A stretch of 60,896 nt of DNA from REEP01 sp964517265 (GCA_964517265.1 CAZFBS010000014.1:1-60896), one strand, 5' to 3'. Shown: positions 9,343 to 18,516, numbered from the stretch's first letter. Translations and numbers: made by a program. Notes: a model not told the origin generated them from the letters alone.

Positions 9343-11535
9343 TTATCTCCAGGTCACGTCCCTAAGGCGCGTGATCCGAAAGATCTCACACGGATTTCCA
9401 TACGGATCGAGCCGCAACCAATGGCGCGATCCTTGCCATTCCAGCCGCCGGAACGAAAACATCTCTTCTGCGACGAACGGATCATGATCACCCAGCCCCA
9501 TCTCGCCGAGCGGAAAGTCGATGAACGTCTCGTTTGGTGTAAACGGATCAAGGTTGACCGCGATGAATACCATGTTTGACCGATCCGGGGTCATCTTTCC
9601 ATAAAACAGAACGTTGTCGTTGGTCGAATTGTAGAACCGCAGGTTGTCGAGTTCATGCAGAGCCGGGTTGTCCTGCCTGATCTGGTTCAGCCGCGTGATG
9701 TAATCCTTGATGTTGCCGGGGCGATCCCAGTCCCAAGCTCGGATTTCGTACTTTTCGGAGTTGAGATACTCCTCCTTGCCCGGAAGCGGTGTCGCCTCGC
9801 ATAGCTCGAAGCCGCTGTAAATCCCGTAGACGCTGGATAGGGTCGCCGCAAGCACAACACGAATTTGGTGTGCCGGCCGCCCTCCCGTCTGCAGGAACGG
9901 CGGGTTGATGTCGGGCGTATTGGTGAAGAAGTTCGGCCGCAAATATTCCTTGCATGATGTCTGCGTCAGCTCGGTCAGATACTCGATAAACTCGTGCTTG
10001 GTATGTCGCCACGTGAAATAGGTGTAGGACTGGTTGTAACCAACCTTGGCCATCATTTTCAGCATTGGCGGACGCGTAAATGCCTCCGCCAGGAAAATGA
10101 CATCGGGATGGGCAGCCCGGACCTTGCGGATCAGCCACTCCCAGAAGGGAACGGGCTTCGTATGAGGATTGTCGACGCGAAAGATTTTGACACCCTGGTC
10201 GATCCAGTATTGCACCACCGAATGCAATTCGTTCCACAACGATTCCCAGTGTTCGTTGAAGAAATCGACGTTGACGATGTCCTGATATTTTTTCGGCGGG
10301 TTCTCGGCATACTTGATACTTCCGTCCGAGCGGAACAAGAACCACTCCGGGTGCTCCTTGATCCAGGGATGATCCGGTGAGCACTGGATCGCGAAGTCGA
10401 GCGCGATCTCCATCCCATTCTGGTGGCATGCCTCAACAAGATGGCGAAAATCATCAACGGTGCCCAGATCCGGATGAATCGCTTTATGGCCACCCTCTTC
10501 GGAACCGATTGCATAGGGGCTGCCCGGATCTTCGGGACCGGCTTCAAGGCTGTTGTTTTTGCCCTTCCTGAAGGTCCGCCCGATTGGGTGAACTGGCGGG
10601 AAATACAGCACATCGAAGCCCATCCGCTTGATATCGGGCAGCCGAGCCTCGCATTCGCGGAATGTTGAGCTCCGTGTCGCATCTTGGCCCTGTGAGCGGG
10701 GGAACATCTCGTACCATGCGGCAAAGCGCGCCCGGACCCGGTCGACAACCACTTCAAGCTCACGCTCGTAGCGTACCGCCGTTTCCCGATTCGGCCACCG
10801 CGACATCATATCCTTGACGTCCTGGCCGAGGAGCAACGCCTCCCGGTTGCCCTCGTTGGCGTCGAACGCCTTGATCATTTCAGTAAGGTGGGAGGCATCC
10901 TCGCCCTTAGCCCGCTGTACCGCTTCTTCAATCAGCTCCCGGCCCTCCAGCAGTTCGAGTGTCACATTCTGCCCGGCGGCCAGCTTTTTTTGCACCTCAT
11001 CGCACCACGAAGCGTAAAGATCGGTCCAGGCTTCGATGGTGTAGACATAGTTCGCATTGTCGTAGAGGACGATGCTGCCGGTCCATCGGGCGAGGCCGGG
11101 ATTGACCTCCATCATCGGCACCTCCCGCCAGCTACTGTCCGACTGCCGCCGGTACAGAATGACGGCGCAGAGCTGGTCATGGCCGTCGCGAAAGATGTCC
11201 GCGGTGACCTCCAATGTGTCCCCGACCTCGCGCTTGATCGGGTAGGCCCCACAGTCGAGTTGCGGCTGGACATTTTCGATGACGATGGAACGACTGTTGA
11301 TTCTCGGCTCGAGATGGTCGAACAGGCGCTGCCCGCGCCCGCGCCCGGATTCATCCTTATGGTGCTTGTGGGGTGGCGGCTCCGCCGGACGCGCGGACAC
11401 CGGCACACCTTGTTCCGTCGTTACCGCAGCCTCATCGCCGGCCTGCGCTTTTCCTGCCGCCGTCTGCTTTGCACCCGCGGGGGCCGCTGTTTTACCTGCC
11501 GCCGCCTTGCCGCCCTTCTCAGGCTTGTCCGTCAT
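9343..11535 (-). CDS. glgE: Alpha-1,4-glucan:maltose-1-phosphate maltosyltransferase GlgE
   Basis: Transfers maltosyl units from alpha-maltose-1-phosphate to the non-reducing ends of glucan chains. In this 730-residue protein the nucleophile Asp is at about 455 in FRVDNPHTKP and the acid/base Glu at about 484 in FLAEAFTRP; AENPPKKYQD is also characteristic of GlgE. Domain N starts at about residue 82 (IVIENVQPQLDCG). The first 65 residues or so are a low-complexity Ala/Lys/Pro stretch ending in HKHHKDE, longer than in the actinobacterial enzymes I know. ATG 11535 follows GGGAGGGG; a TTG one codon upstream is possible. It lies between the unassigned GH13 gene and the treS fusion. Confidence 0.95.
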   Translation of the reverse strand: MTDKPEKGGKAAAGKTAAPAGAKQTAAGKAQAGDEAAVTTEQGVPVSARPAEPPPHKHHKDESGRGRGQRLFDHLEPRINSRSIVIENVQPQLDCGAYPIKREVGDTLEVTADIFRDGHDQLCAVILYRRQSDSSWREVPMMEVNPGLARWTGSIVLYDNANYVYTIEAWTDLYASWCDEVQKKLAAGQNVTLELLEGRELIEEAVQRAKGEDASHLTEMIKAFDANEGNREALLLGQDVKDMMSRWPNRETAVRYERELEVVVDRVRARFAAWYEMFPRSQGQDATRSSTFRECEARLPDIKRMGFDVLYFPPVHPIGRTFRKGKNNSLEAGPEDPGSPYAIGSEEGGHKAIHPDLGTVDDFRHLVEACHQNGMEIALDFAIQCSPDHPWIKEHPEWFLFRSDGSIKYAENPPKKYQDIVNVDFFNEHWESLWNELHSVVQYWIDQGVKIFRVDNPHTKPVPFWEWLIRKVRAAHPDVIFLAEAFTRPPMLKMMAKVGYNQSYTYFTWRHTKHEFIEYLTELTQTSCKEYLRPNFFTNTPDINPPFLQTGGRPAHQIRVVLAATLSSVYGIYSGFELCEATPLPGKEEYLNSEKYEIRAWDWDRPGNIKDYITRLNQIRQDNPALHELDNLRFYNSTNDNVLFYGKMTPDRSNMVFIAVNLDPFTPNETFIDFPLGEMGLGDHDPFVAEEMFSFRRLEWQGSRHWLRLDPYGNPCEIFRITRLRDVTWR

Positions 11536-11575
11536 CAACCCCTCCCGGAATTTTCTCTAGAACCGCAGCCGCAAC

Positions 11576-12883
11576 TCACTGCCCAATGAACACTCTCACT
11601 TCTGCCGGCTTCAATGTCACCTCTTCGCCAACGGGAAGGGCCTCTCCTTCTCGGCCGGGTGTGACTTCACCGCCACCGGAGAGACCGCCATCCAGCTCGT
11701 CCAGCCGAGCCACCGCACTATTTTCGAGGTCCCGGTTGATCAAAGTGACGGCCCACTCCTGATTATCTTCCGTGCGCCGGACCAAACAGGCGACATTCCC
11801 GCCCAGATCGGCAAAACGCTGAGGGCCTTCCTCGTTCAACACGCGCGAGCCAGACTTCATCGAATTGATCTCTCCGATGAAGCCAGAAAGATCGAAAGCT
11901 GCTTCTTCCCAGTCGTCCGGGGTGGTCTCGACCACATGCAGCTTCTTGCGAAAGCCGTATTCATAGCCGATCGGGATCATCAGACCGGTGGAAAAGGCGG
12001 CAGCAAACATGTACGCCTGCCGATAGGCCCGCTCGATCAGCTGTGGATCGCTGACCCCCTGCTCGACGAGATCTTCGGCCAGCCGTTGGGTGTCGTGGGT
12101 CTCGGGAAAGGAAATTGACGGGGCCACGGAGCGAAACTTTTCGTACTGCTCGAACAACCAATCCGCCTTGAAATCCCACCACTTGGAGCTGTTCATGAAA
12201 TAATCGAAGCCGGCATCGCCCAATTGCTCGACCTGCTCGAGCAGAGCGCCGAGACTCTCGGCGACGAACACGGCATCCTTGTCGATCGTTCGAATGGCGC
12301 CAAACAACTCGCTCCATACTGCGGCCGGGACCTTGTAAGCCGCATCGCAACGATACGCTCTGACGCCCATTTTCACATAATGGGAAACCACGTCGATGAA
12401 GTAGTCGACGATTTCTTGGCGCTGCGGCCGCTCGCTGAAATCAAGCTCGGCGAGATCATACCAAACCGTCTTGGTGTGCTTGTCGTCACCCGGGTCAACG
12501 GCGTAGGGATGAGCGATCGACCCGTCCTCTTCGTGGACGTACCAATGCGGTTTTTCTTTCGTTAACGGTGAATCCGTTGCGGTGTGATTGATCACAAGAT
12601 CCATCATCACCGTCAGACCGCGCTGCTCGGCCGCCTTGGCAAACTGCTTGATCAGATTGTCGGCCGATTTCCGGGACTTGCCGCGAAATTTCGAGTTAAG
12701 TCGGTAGTAGTCCTTGACGGCATAGAGGCTCCCGGAAGACCCAGTCTCGTGAATCGGATTAATGAACACATGGGTGAATTTCATCGCCGCGATACGATCG
12801 AGGTGCTTTTGCCAATCGTCAATTGTCCCCACCAACAACGGGAACAAATTGTAAATCCGCATTCCTTCGACAAAAGAACTCAC
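11576..12883 (-). CDS. GH13 alpha-amylase-family enzyme of unassigned specificity
   Basis: A 435-residue GH13 protein with a complete catalytic set: Asp180 in YRCDAAYKVP, Glu209 in FVAESLGAL and His263-Asp264 in FPETHDTQR. The barrel start has FINPIHETGSSGSLYAVKDYY, and region I is DLVINHT. It lacks the N-terminal and C-terminal domains of GlgE, GlgB, GlgX and TreS. The compact form and the GSSGSLYAV/DYY loop bear some resemblance to the barrel of GlgE and debranching-type enzymes, but I cannot assign a substrate. No signal peptide is visible, so it is cytoplasmic. The start is GTG, with GAAGGAAG upstream. It sits between glgM and glgE, 40 bp from glgE, which points to a role on maltodextrin or maltose-1-phosphate-derived glucan. 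Confidence 0.85.
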   Translation of the reverse strand: MSSFVEGMRIYNLFPLLVGTIDDWQKHLDRIAAMKFTHVFINPIHETGSSGSLYAVKDYYRLNSKFRGKSRKSADNLIKQFAKAAEQRGLTVMMDLVINHTATDSPLTKEKPHWYVHEEDGSIAHPYAVDPGDDKHTKTVWYDLAELDFSERPQRQEIVDYFIDVVSHYVKMGVRAYRCDAAYKVPAAVWSELFGAIRTIDKDAVFVAESLGALLEQVEQLGDAGFDYFMNSSKWWDFKADWLFEQYEKFRSVAPSISFPETHDTQRLAEDLVEQGVSDPQLIERAYRQAYMFAAAFSTGLMIPIGYEYGFRKKLHVVETTPDDWEEAAFDLSGFIGEINSMKSGSRVLNEEGPQRFADLGGNVACLVRRTEDNQEWAVTLINRDLENSAVARLDELDGGLSGGGEVTPGREGEALPVGEEVTLKPAEVRVFIGQ

Positions 12884-13079
12884 CTTCCTTCTCCTTTGCT
12901 GGACCCTTGCCCGGGGGCTTTATTTTATCGACCGTGCCCCGTCGGTAAGGCAGGCCCAAGCACTTTCCACGCGGCCACCCACCCTCGGAAGCGAATACCC
13001 TTGAAACCCCGTCATAGGATTCTTCCCTCCCCGCTCTTACCATGGGAGTACCCTCGCGGGGCTATAACCTACGATGGCG

Positions 13080-14285
13080 TCACCGCTGCAACGACTCGTA
13101 AAGCGCCAATGTTTGCTTGGCGATCGTTACCCAACTGAACTGCTCCACCACCCGGCGCCGCCCGGCCGCGCCCATTCGGCCCTTGAGATCCGGGTCTGAC
13201 GCGAAACGATTGATCGCCTCTGCGAGCGCCCGCGCCAATCCATCGGTATCTGAAGGATCATGTGGCGGCATCGGAGACAACTTGGCGTCGACGAGAAATC
13301 CCGTTTCGCCGTCGGCCACCACCTCGGGAATTCCACCCACCGCCGTCGCAACCACCGGTGTTCCACACGCCATGGCTTCCAGATTGATGATGCCGAACGG
13401 CTCGTAAATGGAGGGGCAGCAAAACACGGTGGCATGGGAGTAAAGGGCAACGGTCGTCCGGCGGGTAACCATTTCCGGAATCCAAACCACACCGTCCCGC
13501 CGGCTGCGCAACGCCAACACCATTTCTTCCAGTTCCTCCTGGAGCGAGGGAGTGTCTGAATCGCCGGCACACAGCACGACCTGAAGAGTCGGATCAAGGG
13601 ATTCGGCTGCCTTGAGCAAGTAATACAGGCCTTTTTGCCTGGTCATTCGCCCCACGAAAAGAACATAAGGCCTGTCGACGTCAATGCCGAGCGGTCTCAG
13701 CATCTCGGGCTTGTTAATCGGCTTGTATTCCTCGGTGTCAATCCCATTCAGGATCACATGCACCTTTTCGGGGGGAACGTCGAATAGGCGCAGAATATCG
13801 TCGCGCGTGCTGCTCGATACCGCAATTACGGCATCGGCCATTTCGATCGCGGTCTTCTCCACCCATTTCGAAAGTTCATAGCCACGGCCTATCTGTTCCT
13901 GCTTCCACGGCCGCAACGGCTCCAGCGAATGCGTGGTGAGTACCAACGGTGTCCCGTAAAGAATTTTTGCAAGGATGCCGCCGAACTGGGCGTACCAGGT
14001 ATGACAATGAACGACGTCGGCATCAATGCCTTGCCCGTTGAAGGCTAAGCAGGTCGCCAACGCCCTCAGCGGAGAGACGAATGGTACCGGGCAACCGGCA
14101 AAATGAGCGGTTTCGATCTTTGTGCCGCGTACGGTGAGTCCGCCTTCCACGTAGGCCTGATCATGAAAACTACGAACTTCAACCGATGCTAACTTGGCCA
14201 GTTCCTTCGATAGATACTCGACATGGACGCCGGCACCACCATAGATGTGCGGAGGGAACTCGTTGGTCATAACCATGATGCGCAT
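13080..14285 (-). CDS. glgM: GT4 alpha-maltose-1-phosphate synthase / glycogen synthase GlgM
   Basis: In actinobacteria this family (formerly called GlgA) makes alpha-maltose-1-phosphate from ADP-glucose and glucose-1-phosphate. The 401 residues show the two-Rossmann GT-B fold: NEFPPHIYGGAGVHVEYL near the N-terminus, HCHTWYAQFGG, and the C-terminal donor site FVGRMTRQKG then YEPFGIINLEAMACGTPVVA, with the E-x7-E motif. This is the GT4 form, shorter than the GT5 GlgA of E. coli, and the GlgE context favours GlgM activity. It is the first gene of the cluster. The ATG follows an AGGAGG about 13 nt upstream. About 196 bp separate it from the next gene, enough for an internal promoter. Confidence 0.9.
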   Translation of the reverse strand: MRIMVMTNEFPPHIYGGAGVHVEYLSKELAKLASVEVRSFHDQAYVEGGLTVRGTKIETAHFAGCPVPFVSPLRALATCLAFNGQGIDADVVHCHTWYAQFGGILAKILYGTPLVLTTHSLEPLRPWKQEQIGRGYELSKWVEKTAIEMADAVIAVSSSTRDDILRLFDVPPEKVHVILNGIDTEEYKPINKPEMLRPLGIDVDRPYVLFVGRMTRQKGLYYLLKAAESLDPTLQVVLCAGDSDTPSLQEELEEMVLALRSRRDGVVWIPEMVTRRTTVALYSHATVFCCPSIYEPFGIINLEAMACGTPVVATAVGGIPEVVADGETGFLVDAKLSPMPPHDPSDTDGLARALAEAINRFASDPDLKGRMGAAGRRRVVEQFSWVTIAKQTLALYESLQR

Positions 14286-14476
14286 CGCGGCCGGCCCCCT
14301 CCTGAATCTGTTGCTGGGTGTTCTACCGCATGGCGCAAATTCGTCAATTGCTAAGGAACGACAAGCAGCAGGGTCTTTGGAGGCAGAGCGAGTCGGCGCA
14401 GGCCGGGTTTAACGTTTCGGCAATCGCCTGTGGACGACGATGCACACGATAAAGGCACCCCTCGCAGGAGCCCGCT

Positions 14477-14920
14477 TTGAACGCCACTTTTTCTCATCCC
14501 GCGGCCGCGGCCTTTGTTCTCGTTTCGACTTTGATGTCTTCCAATGCGGCTGGCGCGCAAATGCCGTTGTCCTGCACGGCGGCCACTCTCGGTGCGACGG
14601 CCTGCCTCGCGGGCAAGTTGTGCGCATGCACCTACGATCGCGGCGCCATCGCTACCGGTATCCCTGCCGGCTACCGCTGGGATTGCGGGATTCTTCGTCC
14701 CGGCTGCGGCAGCGCCTTAGAATTCCCTGCGACACTGAATCCATATTCGGGCCCCTACCCGACCACTGTCGGGATCGATCGCTCGCGCAACACTCTCACG
14801 ATCGAGCAGACCAACAGCAACACCAACAGCAACCTCAATACCAACTCCTCGCTTCCCCCCGGCCGACCCGTACGACCACCTGTGATTGGTGATCCCCTTC
14901 CCCTGCTGCCGCGCGAGTGA
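14477..14920 (+). CDS. Small exported hypothetical protein
   Basis: 147 residues with a probable Sec signal peptide (about 1-27, ending AAGA) and six Cys in the segment 33-65 (CTAATLGATAC, then CACTY, WDCGILRPGC), which suggests disulfide bonds in the periplasm. The C-terminal third has a short Asn-Thr-Ser repeat (NSNTNSNLNTNSS) followed by a Pro-rich tail. I do not recognise the family. It diverges from glgM, with 191 bp between the two starts. Confidence 0.6.
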   Translation: MNATFSHPAAAAFVLVSTLMSSNAAGAQMPLSCTAATLGATACLAGKLCACTYDRGAIATGIPAGYRWDCGILRPGCGSALEFPATLNPYSGPYPTTVGIDRSRNTLTIEQTNSNTNSNLNTNSSLPPGRPVRPPVIGDPLPLLPRE

Positions 14921-14956
14921 ACACCTCGCCTCCAGTCCGCACAAGGCGCACCAGGC

Positions 14957-15172
14957 TTACTGAACGCAGGCCTCTATCTGCTCCTCGAACTCTTCGCGGC
15001 AGAGCTTTTGCACGAATGCCGCCGATGACGTTGCGCCGGCCATGCAAAGGTCGAGATTTTGACGAGCGTTCATCTCGCAGGCAGCCGTGACATCCTATGT
15101 CTGGGATGTACAGGAAGCGGCCAGCAGGGCACACAGGGCGGTGGCAAGGCTGCGGCTGCCGATCGGCTCTAT
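14957..15172 (-). pseudogene. Possible decayed small lipoprotein gene
   Basis: Read from an ATA at 15172, this frame gives a lipoprotein-like leader (SLATALCALLAASC), then an in-frame TAG at 15095-15097, then 45 residues with regularly spaced Cys (AACEMNARQNLDLCMAG ... KLCREEFEEQIEACVQ) and a TAA stop. The second part lacks its own leader but reads like real protein. The two defects (no normal start and an internal amber codon) suggest a decayed gene. I do not know the family, and chance cannot be excluded. Confidence 0.3.
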
Positions 15173-15263
15173 CGTGTTCTCTTGGCAATCCCACTGCGTT
15201 TGATGATCTGATCGTCTTCCCTATCACAACGGGTCCTTCCGTGACCACAGAAGAGCCTTCTGA

Positions 15264-15297
15264 AACGAAAAGCGCCGCCCCGTCGAAGAGGCGGCGC
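15264..15297 (-). terminator. Rho-independent terminator of the PRC-barrel gene
   Basis: A perfect 8-bp GC stem (GGCGCCGCC type) with a 10-nt loop, followed on the minus strand by TTTTCGTTT. It lies 43 bp beyond the stop of the PRC-barrel gene. Confidence 0.75.
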
Positions 15298-15339
15298 CAT
15301 CGGGGGTAGACCCCCCCGCGAAACGATTCGAAATTGCTG

Positions 15340-15831
15340 TTAGCGCTGCTGCTGACCCGCCGGCTCGCCCGTGGTACCGGTCGTGCCAGACCCGGACTCC
15401 GTAGCACCGGGTTGGGTTTGCTCACCCTCATCACGTTCCGCGCGAGTGCTCTCGAATTCCGGCAGCTCGCTGATTTGTTCGTTGGTCATGTTGACCTTCG
15501 CCTGCTGCTCGTCCGAAGCAATCGCAGGATCGGCTTTTGGCAGTTCGATCTGATCGAACGGCAACGCGACGGCATCGGCACCGATGCCGAGCAAACTGAC
15601 GCCGCGCTGCAAGATCACGGATTCAACCTGTCCTTGTTCATTGATCAGAACATTTGAAACCTCGCCGATATCTTCACCCTCCTGACCGACAACTTCCATC
15701 CCAATCAACTCGTGTTGCCCAGCCTGAGGCGCCTTCTGACCCGCCTGCTGGCCGGATTGTTGATCTGCCGCAACGGCTGATCCCGCAACCAGTGCAAAGG
15801 CCGCCACCGCCGGAACTACAAACTTGTTCAT
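15340..15831 (-). CDS. Exported PRC-barrel domain protein
   Basis: 163 residues: a signal peptide (about 1-22, cleavage near AVAA-DQQ), a Gln-rich spacer, a PRC-barrel domain (about 41-100, beginning ELIGMEVVGQEGEDIGEVSN) and a Gln/Gly/Thr-rich C-terminal tail. PRC-barrel proteins of this exported type are common in alphaproteobacteria and usually have no assigned role. The gene stands alone, closed by its own terminator, with GAGGGTAAC just before the ATG. Confidence 0.85.
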   Translation of the reverse strand: MNKFVVPAVAAFALVAGSAVAADQQSGQQAGQKAPQAGQHELIGMEVVGQEGEDIGEVSNVLINEQGQVESVILQRGVSLLGIGADAVALPFDQIELPKADPAIASDEQQAKVNMTNEQISELPEFESTRAERDEGEQTQPGATESGSGTTGTTGEPAGQQQR

Positions 15832-15985
15832 GTTACCCTCCTTGTTGGTTTCCGCTGTGCTGCGGTCCCCATCTAAACAAGGAAGGTGAGAGATGGTTCC
15901 CAGAGACTTTCAGGCCAAGCCAAAACCACCTCGCCCTCGAGCAAAGCGAGGCAACCTGATCAGTGGGTCGGCTGGATCAACCGAC

Positions 15986-16062
15986 TGGTCGGAGTGAGAG
16001 GATTTGAACCTCCGGCCCCCGCCTCCCGAAGACGGTGCTCTACCAGGCTGAGCTACACTCCG
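15986..16062 (-). tRNA. tRNA-Pro (CGG)
   Basis: The minus strand folds as a full cloverleaf: acceptor stem CGGAGTG/CACTCCG, D-arm GCTC/GAGC, anticodon stem CCGTC/GGCGG with loop TTCGGGA, T-arm with TTCAAAT, and encoded CCA at the 3' end. The anticodon is CGG. Confidence 0.97.
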
Positions 16063-16242
16063 ATCATCGCGGCCATGACCGTTAACCACCCGAATGATTC
16101 GATCATTCGCCAGCACAGGGCGCGGTTTCTTCTCCACCCTTCTGGCGCGGGACTGATTTCTTATAACGCGAGGGGCAGCCCGACAACAAGCCACCTTACG
16201 GAGGGGCCCCTCCAGGACTGGAAAAAGCGCCGCACCGGCGCA

Positions 16243-17259
16243 TCAATAAATACGCTCGATGCAGAAATCAATCAAATCGAGCAGGATCTGCCGCTCGCGG
16301 CACTCCGGCATTACCGCCAGCGCCTGCGCCGCTCGCATTCCATACTCGCGCGCCATCGCCACCGTATCATTGAGCGCCCCCCGGCGGTTCATGATCCCGA
16401 TTGCCCGGTCCAAATCACCCGGAACCTGATCCAGATCTTCCAACGTCCGGTTCCAGAACGCCCGCTCGTCGTCATCGCCGCGCAAAAAGGCGAGCACCAC
16501 CGGCAGCGTGATCTTGCCCTCGCGAAAATCATCGCCAATGCTCTTGCCGAGCGTCATCTGCTTGGCAGAGTAATCCAGCACGTCATCCACCAGCTGGAAG
16601 GCGATGCCGAAGTTCATGCCATAGTCATGCAACGCCTTTTGTTCACCGGCTGGCCGCTCGGCCACCACCGCACCAATCTCGCACGCTGCAGCAAAGAGTT
16701 GCGCTGTTTTGGCGCGAATAACATCAAGATAAGCGCGTTCGTCGGTGTCTGTGTTGTTCGAGGTCATCAGTTGCATGACCTCGCCTTCGGCAATGATCGA
16801 TGAGGCTCGGGACAGAATCCGCAACACCTCCAGCGATCCATCCTCGACCATCAGCTCGAACGAGCGGCTAAACAGGAAATCCCCGACCAGAACGCTGGAC
16901 TTGTTACCCCACAGGGCATTGGCGGAGGCCAACCCCCGGCGCAAATCGCTCTCATCGACAACGTCATCGTGCAGGAGGGTTGCGGTATGAATGAATTCGA
17001 CGCAGGCCGCGAGGGCGATATGACGGAATCCGTCATAGCCGCACATCCGGGCGCTGGCGAGAGTGAGCATCGGCCGCAACCGCTTGCCGCCCGCCGCGAC
17101 CACGTGACCGGCCAGTTGCGGGATCAACGCCACCGGACTGTCCATCTTCTCGATGATCAAGTGATTGACTGCGCTGAGGTCGTCGGCGACCAGCGCGTTC
17201 AAGGCGTTCAGAGTTGGCTTCTGAAGAGTATCGCCTGTCACCCTCGCAGCGACGTCCAC
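16243..17259 (-). CDS. ispB: Polyprenyl diphosphate synthase (octaprenyl/decaprenyl type)
   Basis: Builds the long prenyl chain used for ubiquinone. The 338 residues carry the first aspartate-rich motif DDVVDESDLRRG and the second QLVDDVLDYS, plus the GGKRLRPML substrate motif. Length is typical of long-chain trans-prenyltransferases. The chain length made (C40 or C50) cannot be read with confidence. The start is GTG at 17259, with GGAGG four bases upstream. It diverges from the DUF2007 gene, the usual arrangement in alphaproteobacteria. Confidence 0.93.
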   Translation of the reverse strand: MDVAARVTGDTLQKPTLNALNALVADDLSAVNHLIIEKMDSPVALIPQLAGHVVAAGGKRLRPMLTLASARMCGYDGFRHIALAACVEFIHTATLLHDDVVDESDLRRGLASANALWGNKSSVLVGDFLFSRSFELMVEDGSLEVLRILSRASSIIAEGEVMQLMTSNNTDTDERAYLDVIRAKTAQLFAAACEIGAVVAERPAGEQKALHDYGMNFGIAFQLVDDVLDYSAKQMTLGKSIGDDFREGKITLPVVLAFLRGDDDERAFWNRTLEDLDQVPGDLDRAIGIMNRRGALNDTVAMAREYGMRAAQALAVMPECRERQILLDLIDFCIERIY

Positions 17260-17454
17260 ACGACCTCCTATCCACTTTGTTCATTTCGCCTTATATAGGC
17301 GTTCTGACTTATCGTGACGCTCGAAAGCGCAAATGAGCATAAGAACCGCTATAGTCCTAGGTCAAGTGTGCAGCGGCGAGCACGTGCGCCCGCGGGCATC
17401 CGGCACTGGTATCGGTAACGCCGCCTTCTGGATCATCTGGCCCCTGACCCACCG

Positions 17455-17682
17455 ATGATGGTCGAGTTGCTCCGCACCGACGATCCGGTCCTACTTGGTT
17501 GGCTTCGCAACCGACTCGGCGAAGCCGGCATCAAAATCCATGTCTTCGACTCGCATACAAGCAGCCTTTATGGCGGAGCGCTCGATGCGGTTGCCGCCCG
17601 GGTGATGGTCAACGAGGCAGATGCGTGGCGCGCGAGGCAGATCGTCAAGCAAACGCCACGAGCCGATTTCGATGGTTGCTGA
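17455..17682 (+). CDS. DUF2007 family protein
   Basis: 75 residues matching the putative signal-transducing DUF2007 family: MVELLRTDDPVLLGWLRNRL at the start, then an internal SLYGGALDAVAARVMV segment and a C-terminal AW-ARQIV helix. The function is unknown. Its stop overlaps the probable start of the following methyltransferase, so the two are translationally coupled. Confidence 0.88.
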   Translation: MMVELLRTDDPVLLGWLRNRLGEAGIKIHVFDSHTSSLYGGALDAVAARVMVNEADAWRARQIVKQTPRADFDGC

Positions 17683-18427
17683 GGCAATCACGGAGGATCG
17701 GCTCCTCGGCGGCCGGGTGGCCCTGGTTCAGCCATCGCACGGCTACCGCGCTGGGATTGATCCGGTGCTGCTCGCAGCGGCGATCCCCGCTACGGCCAAG
17801 GATCGGGTGCTGGACTTGGGCGCAGGAGCCGGCGCAGCCGCCCTTTGCCTTGCTGCCCGTATCCCTGGCACTGCGATTATTGGGCTTGAAGCCGATCCAG
17901 GGCTGGTGCGCCTTGCAAACGCGGGGGCCGAGCGGAGCATCCTCGGCGACCGTGTTCTCTTCTGCGCCGGCGATATCATCGATGCTTCGGTGATTCTGAA
18001 GCCGAAAAGTTTCGACCATGTCATGGCCAATCCACCGTTCCTGACAAGGGGCGCGGGACGGTTACCCGCGAACGCCGGAAAAGCAGCGGCAACAGTGGAG
18101 ACGCATGCCGTGCTCGACGACTGGATCCGAGTAGCCGCGACGATGGTGCGCCCGGGCGGCACCGTGACGCTGATCCATCGCGCTGACCGGCTGGATGCCA
18201 TTCTCTCGTCGCTGGCGGGACGGTTGGGGGCGGTTACGGTTTATCCGCTGTGGCCGCATCCATCACGGCCGGCAAAGCGTATTCTCGTCTCCGCCCGTAG
18301 CGGCTCCGCTGCGCCCATGCGCTTGTTGCCGGGCCTTGTTCTGCATTGGAACGGGGCCTTCAGTGCCGAGGCAGATGCGGTGCTCCGTCATGCACACCCG
18401 ATCTCGCTCGCAAGCCCCTGGTGCTGA
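17672..18427 (+). CDS. TrmN6-like N6-adenine methyltransferase
   Basis: 251 residues with a Rossmann methyltransferase fold: the SAM-binding loop LDLGAGAGAAALCLA and the catalytic MANPPFLTRG motif of N6-adenine methylases. It is closest to the TrmN6 (YfiC) group that methylates A37 of tRNA-Val, although the alphaproteobacterial members are not all characterised. I place the start at ATG 17672 (MVAEAITED), overlapping the stop of the upstream gene, rather than further upstream at 17621. Confidence 0.85.
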   Translation: MVAEAITEDRLLGGRVALVQPSHGYRAGIDPVLLAAAIPATAKDRVLDLGAGAGAAALCLAARIPGTAIIGLEADPGLVRLANAGAERSILGDRVLFCAGDIIDASVILKPKSFDHVMANPPFLTRGAGRLPANAGKAAATVETHAVLDDWIRVAATMVRPGGTVTLIHRADRLDAILSSLAGRLGAVTVYPLWPHPSRPAKRILVSARSGSAAPMRLLPGLVLHWNGAFSAEADAVLRHAHPISLASPWC

Positions 18428-18516
18428 CGCTGACGCATCCTGCTGCCGGCCGGCATAACCCGTACTGAGGAAGACACCTTGAGGTGGATGCTCCCCTACC
18501 CATGAGGACGGTTTCT

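Noticed and set aside
15910..16194. Minus-strand open frame across the tRNA-Pro gene
   Set aside because: The translation (SVAQPGRAPSSGG and similar) is the known artefact of translating a tRNA gene.
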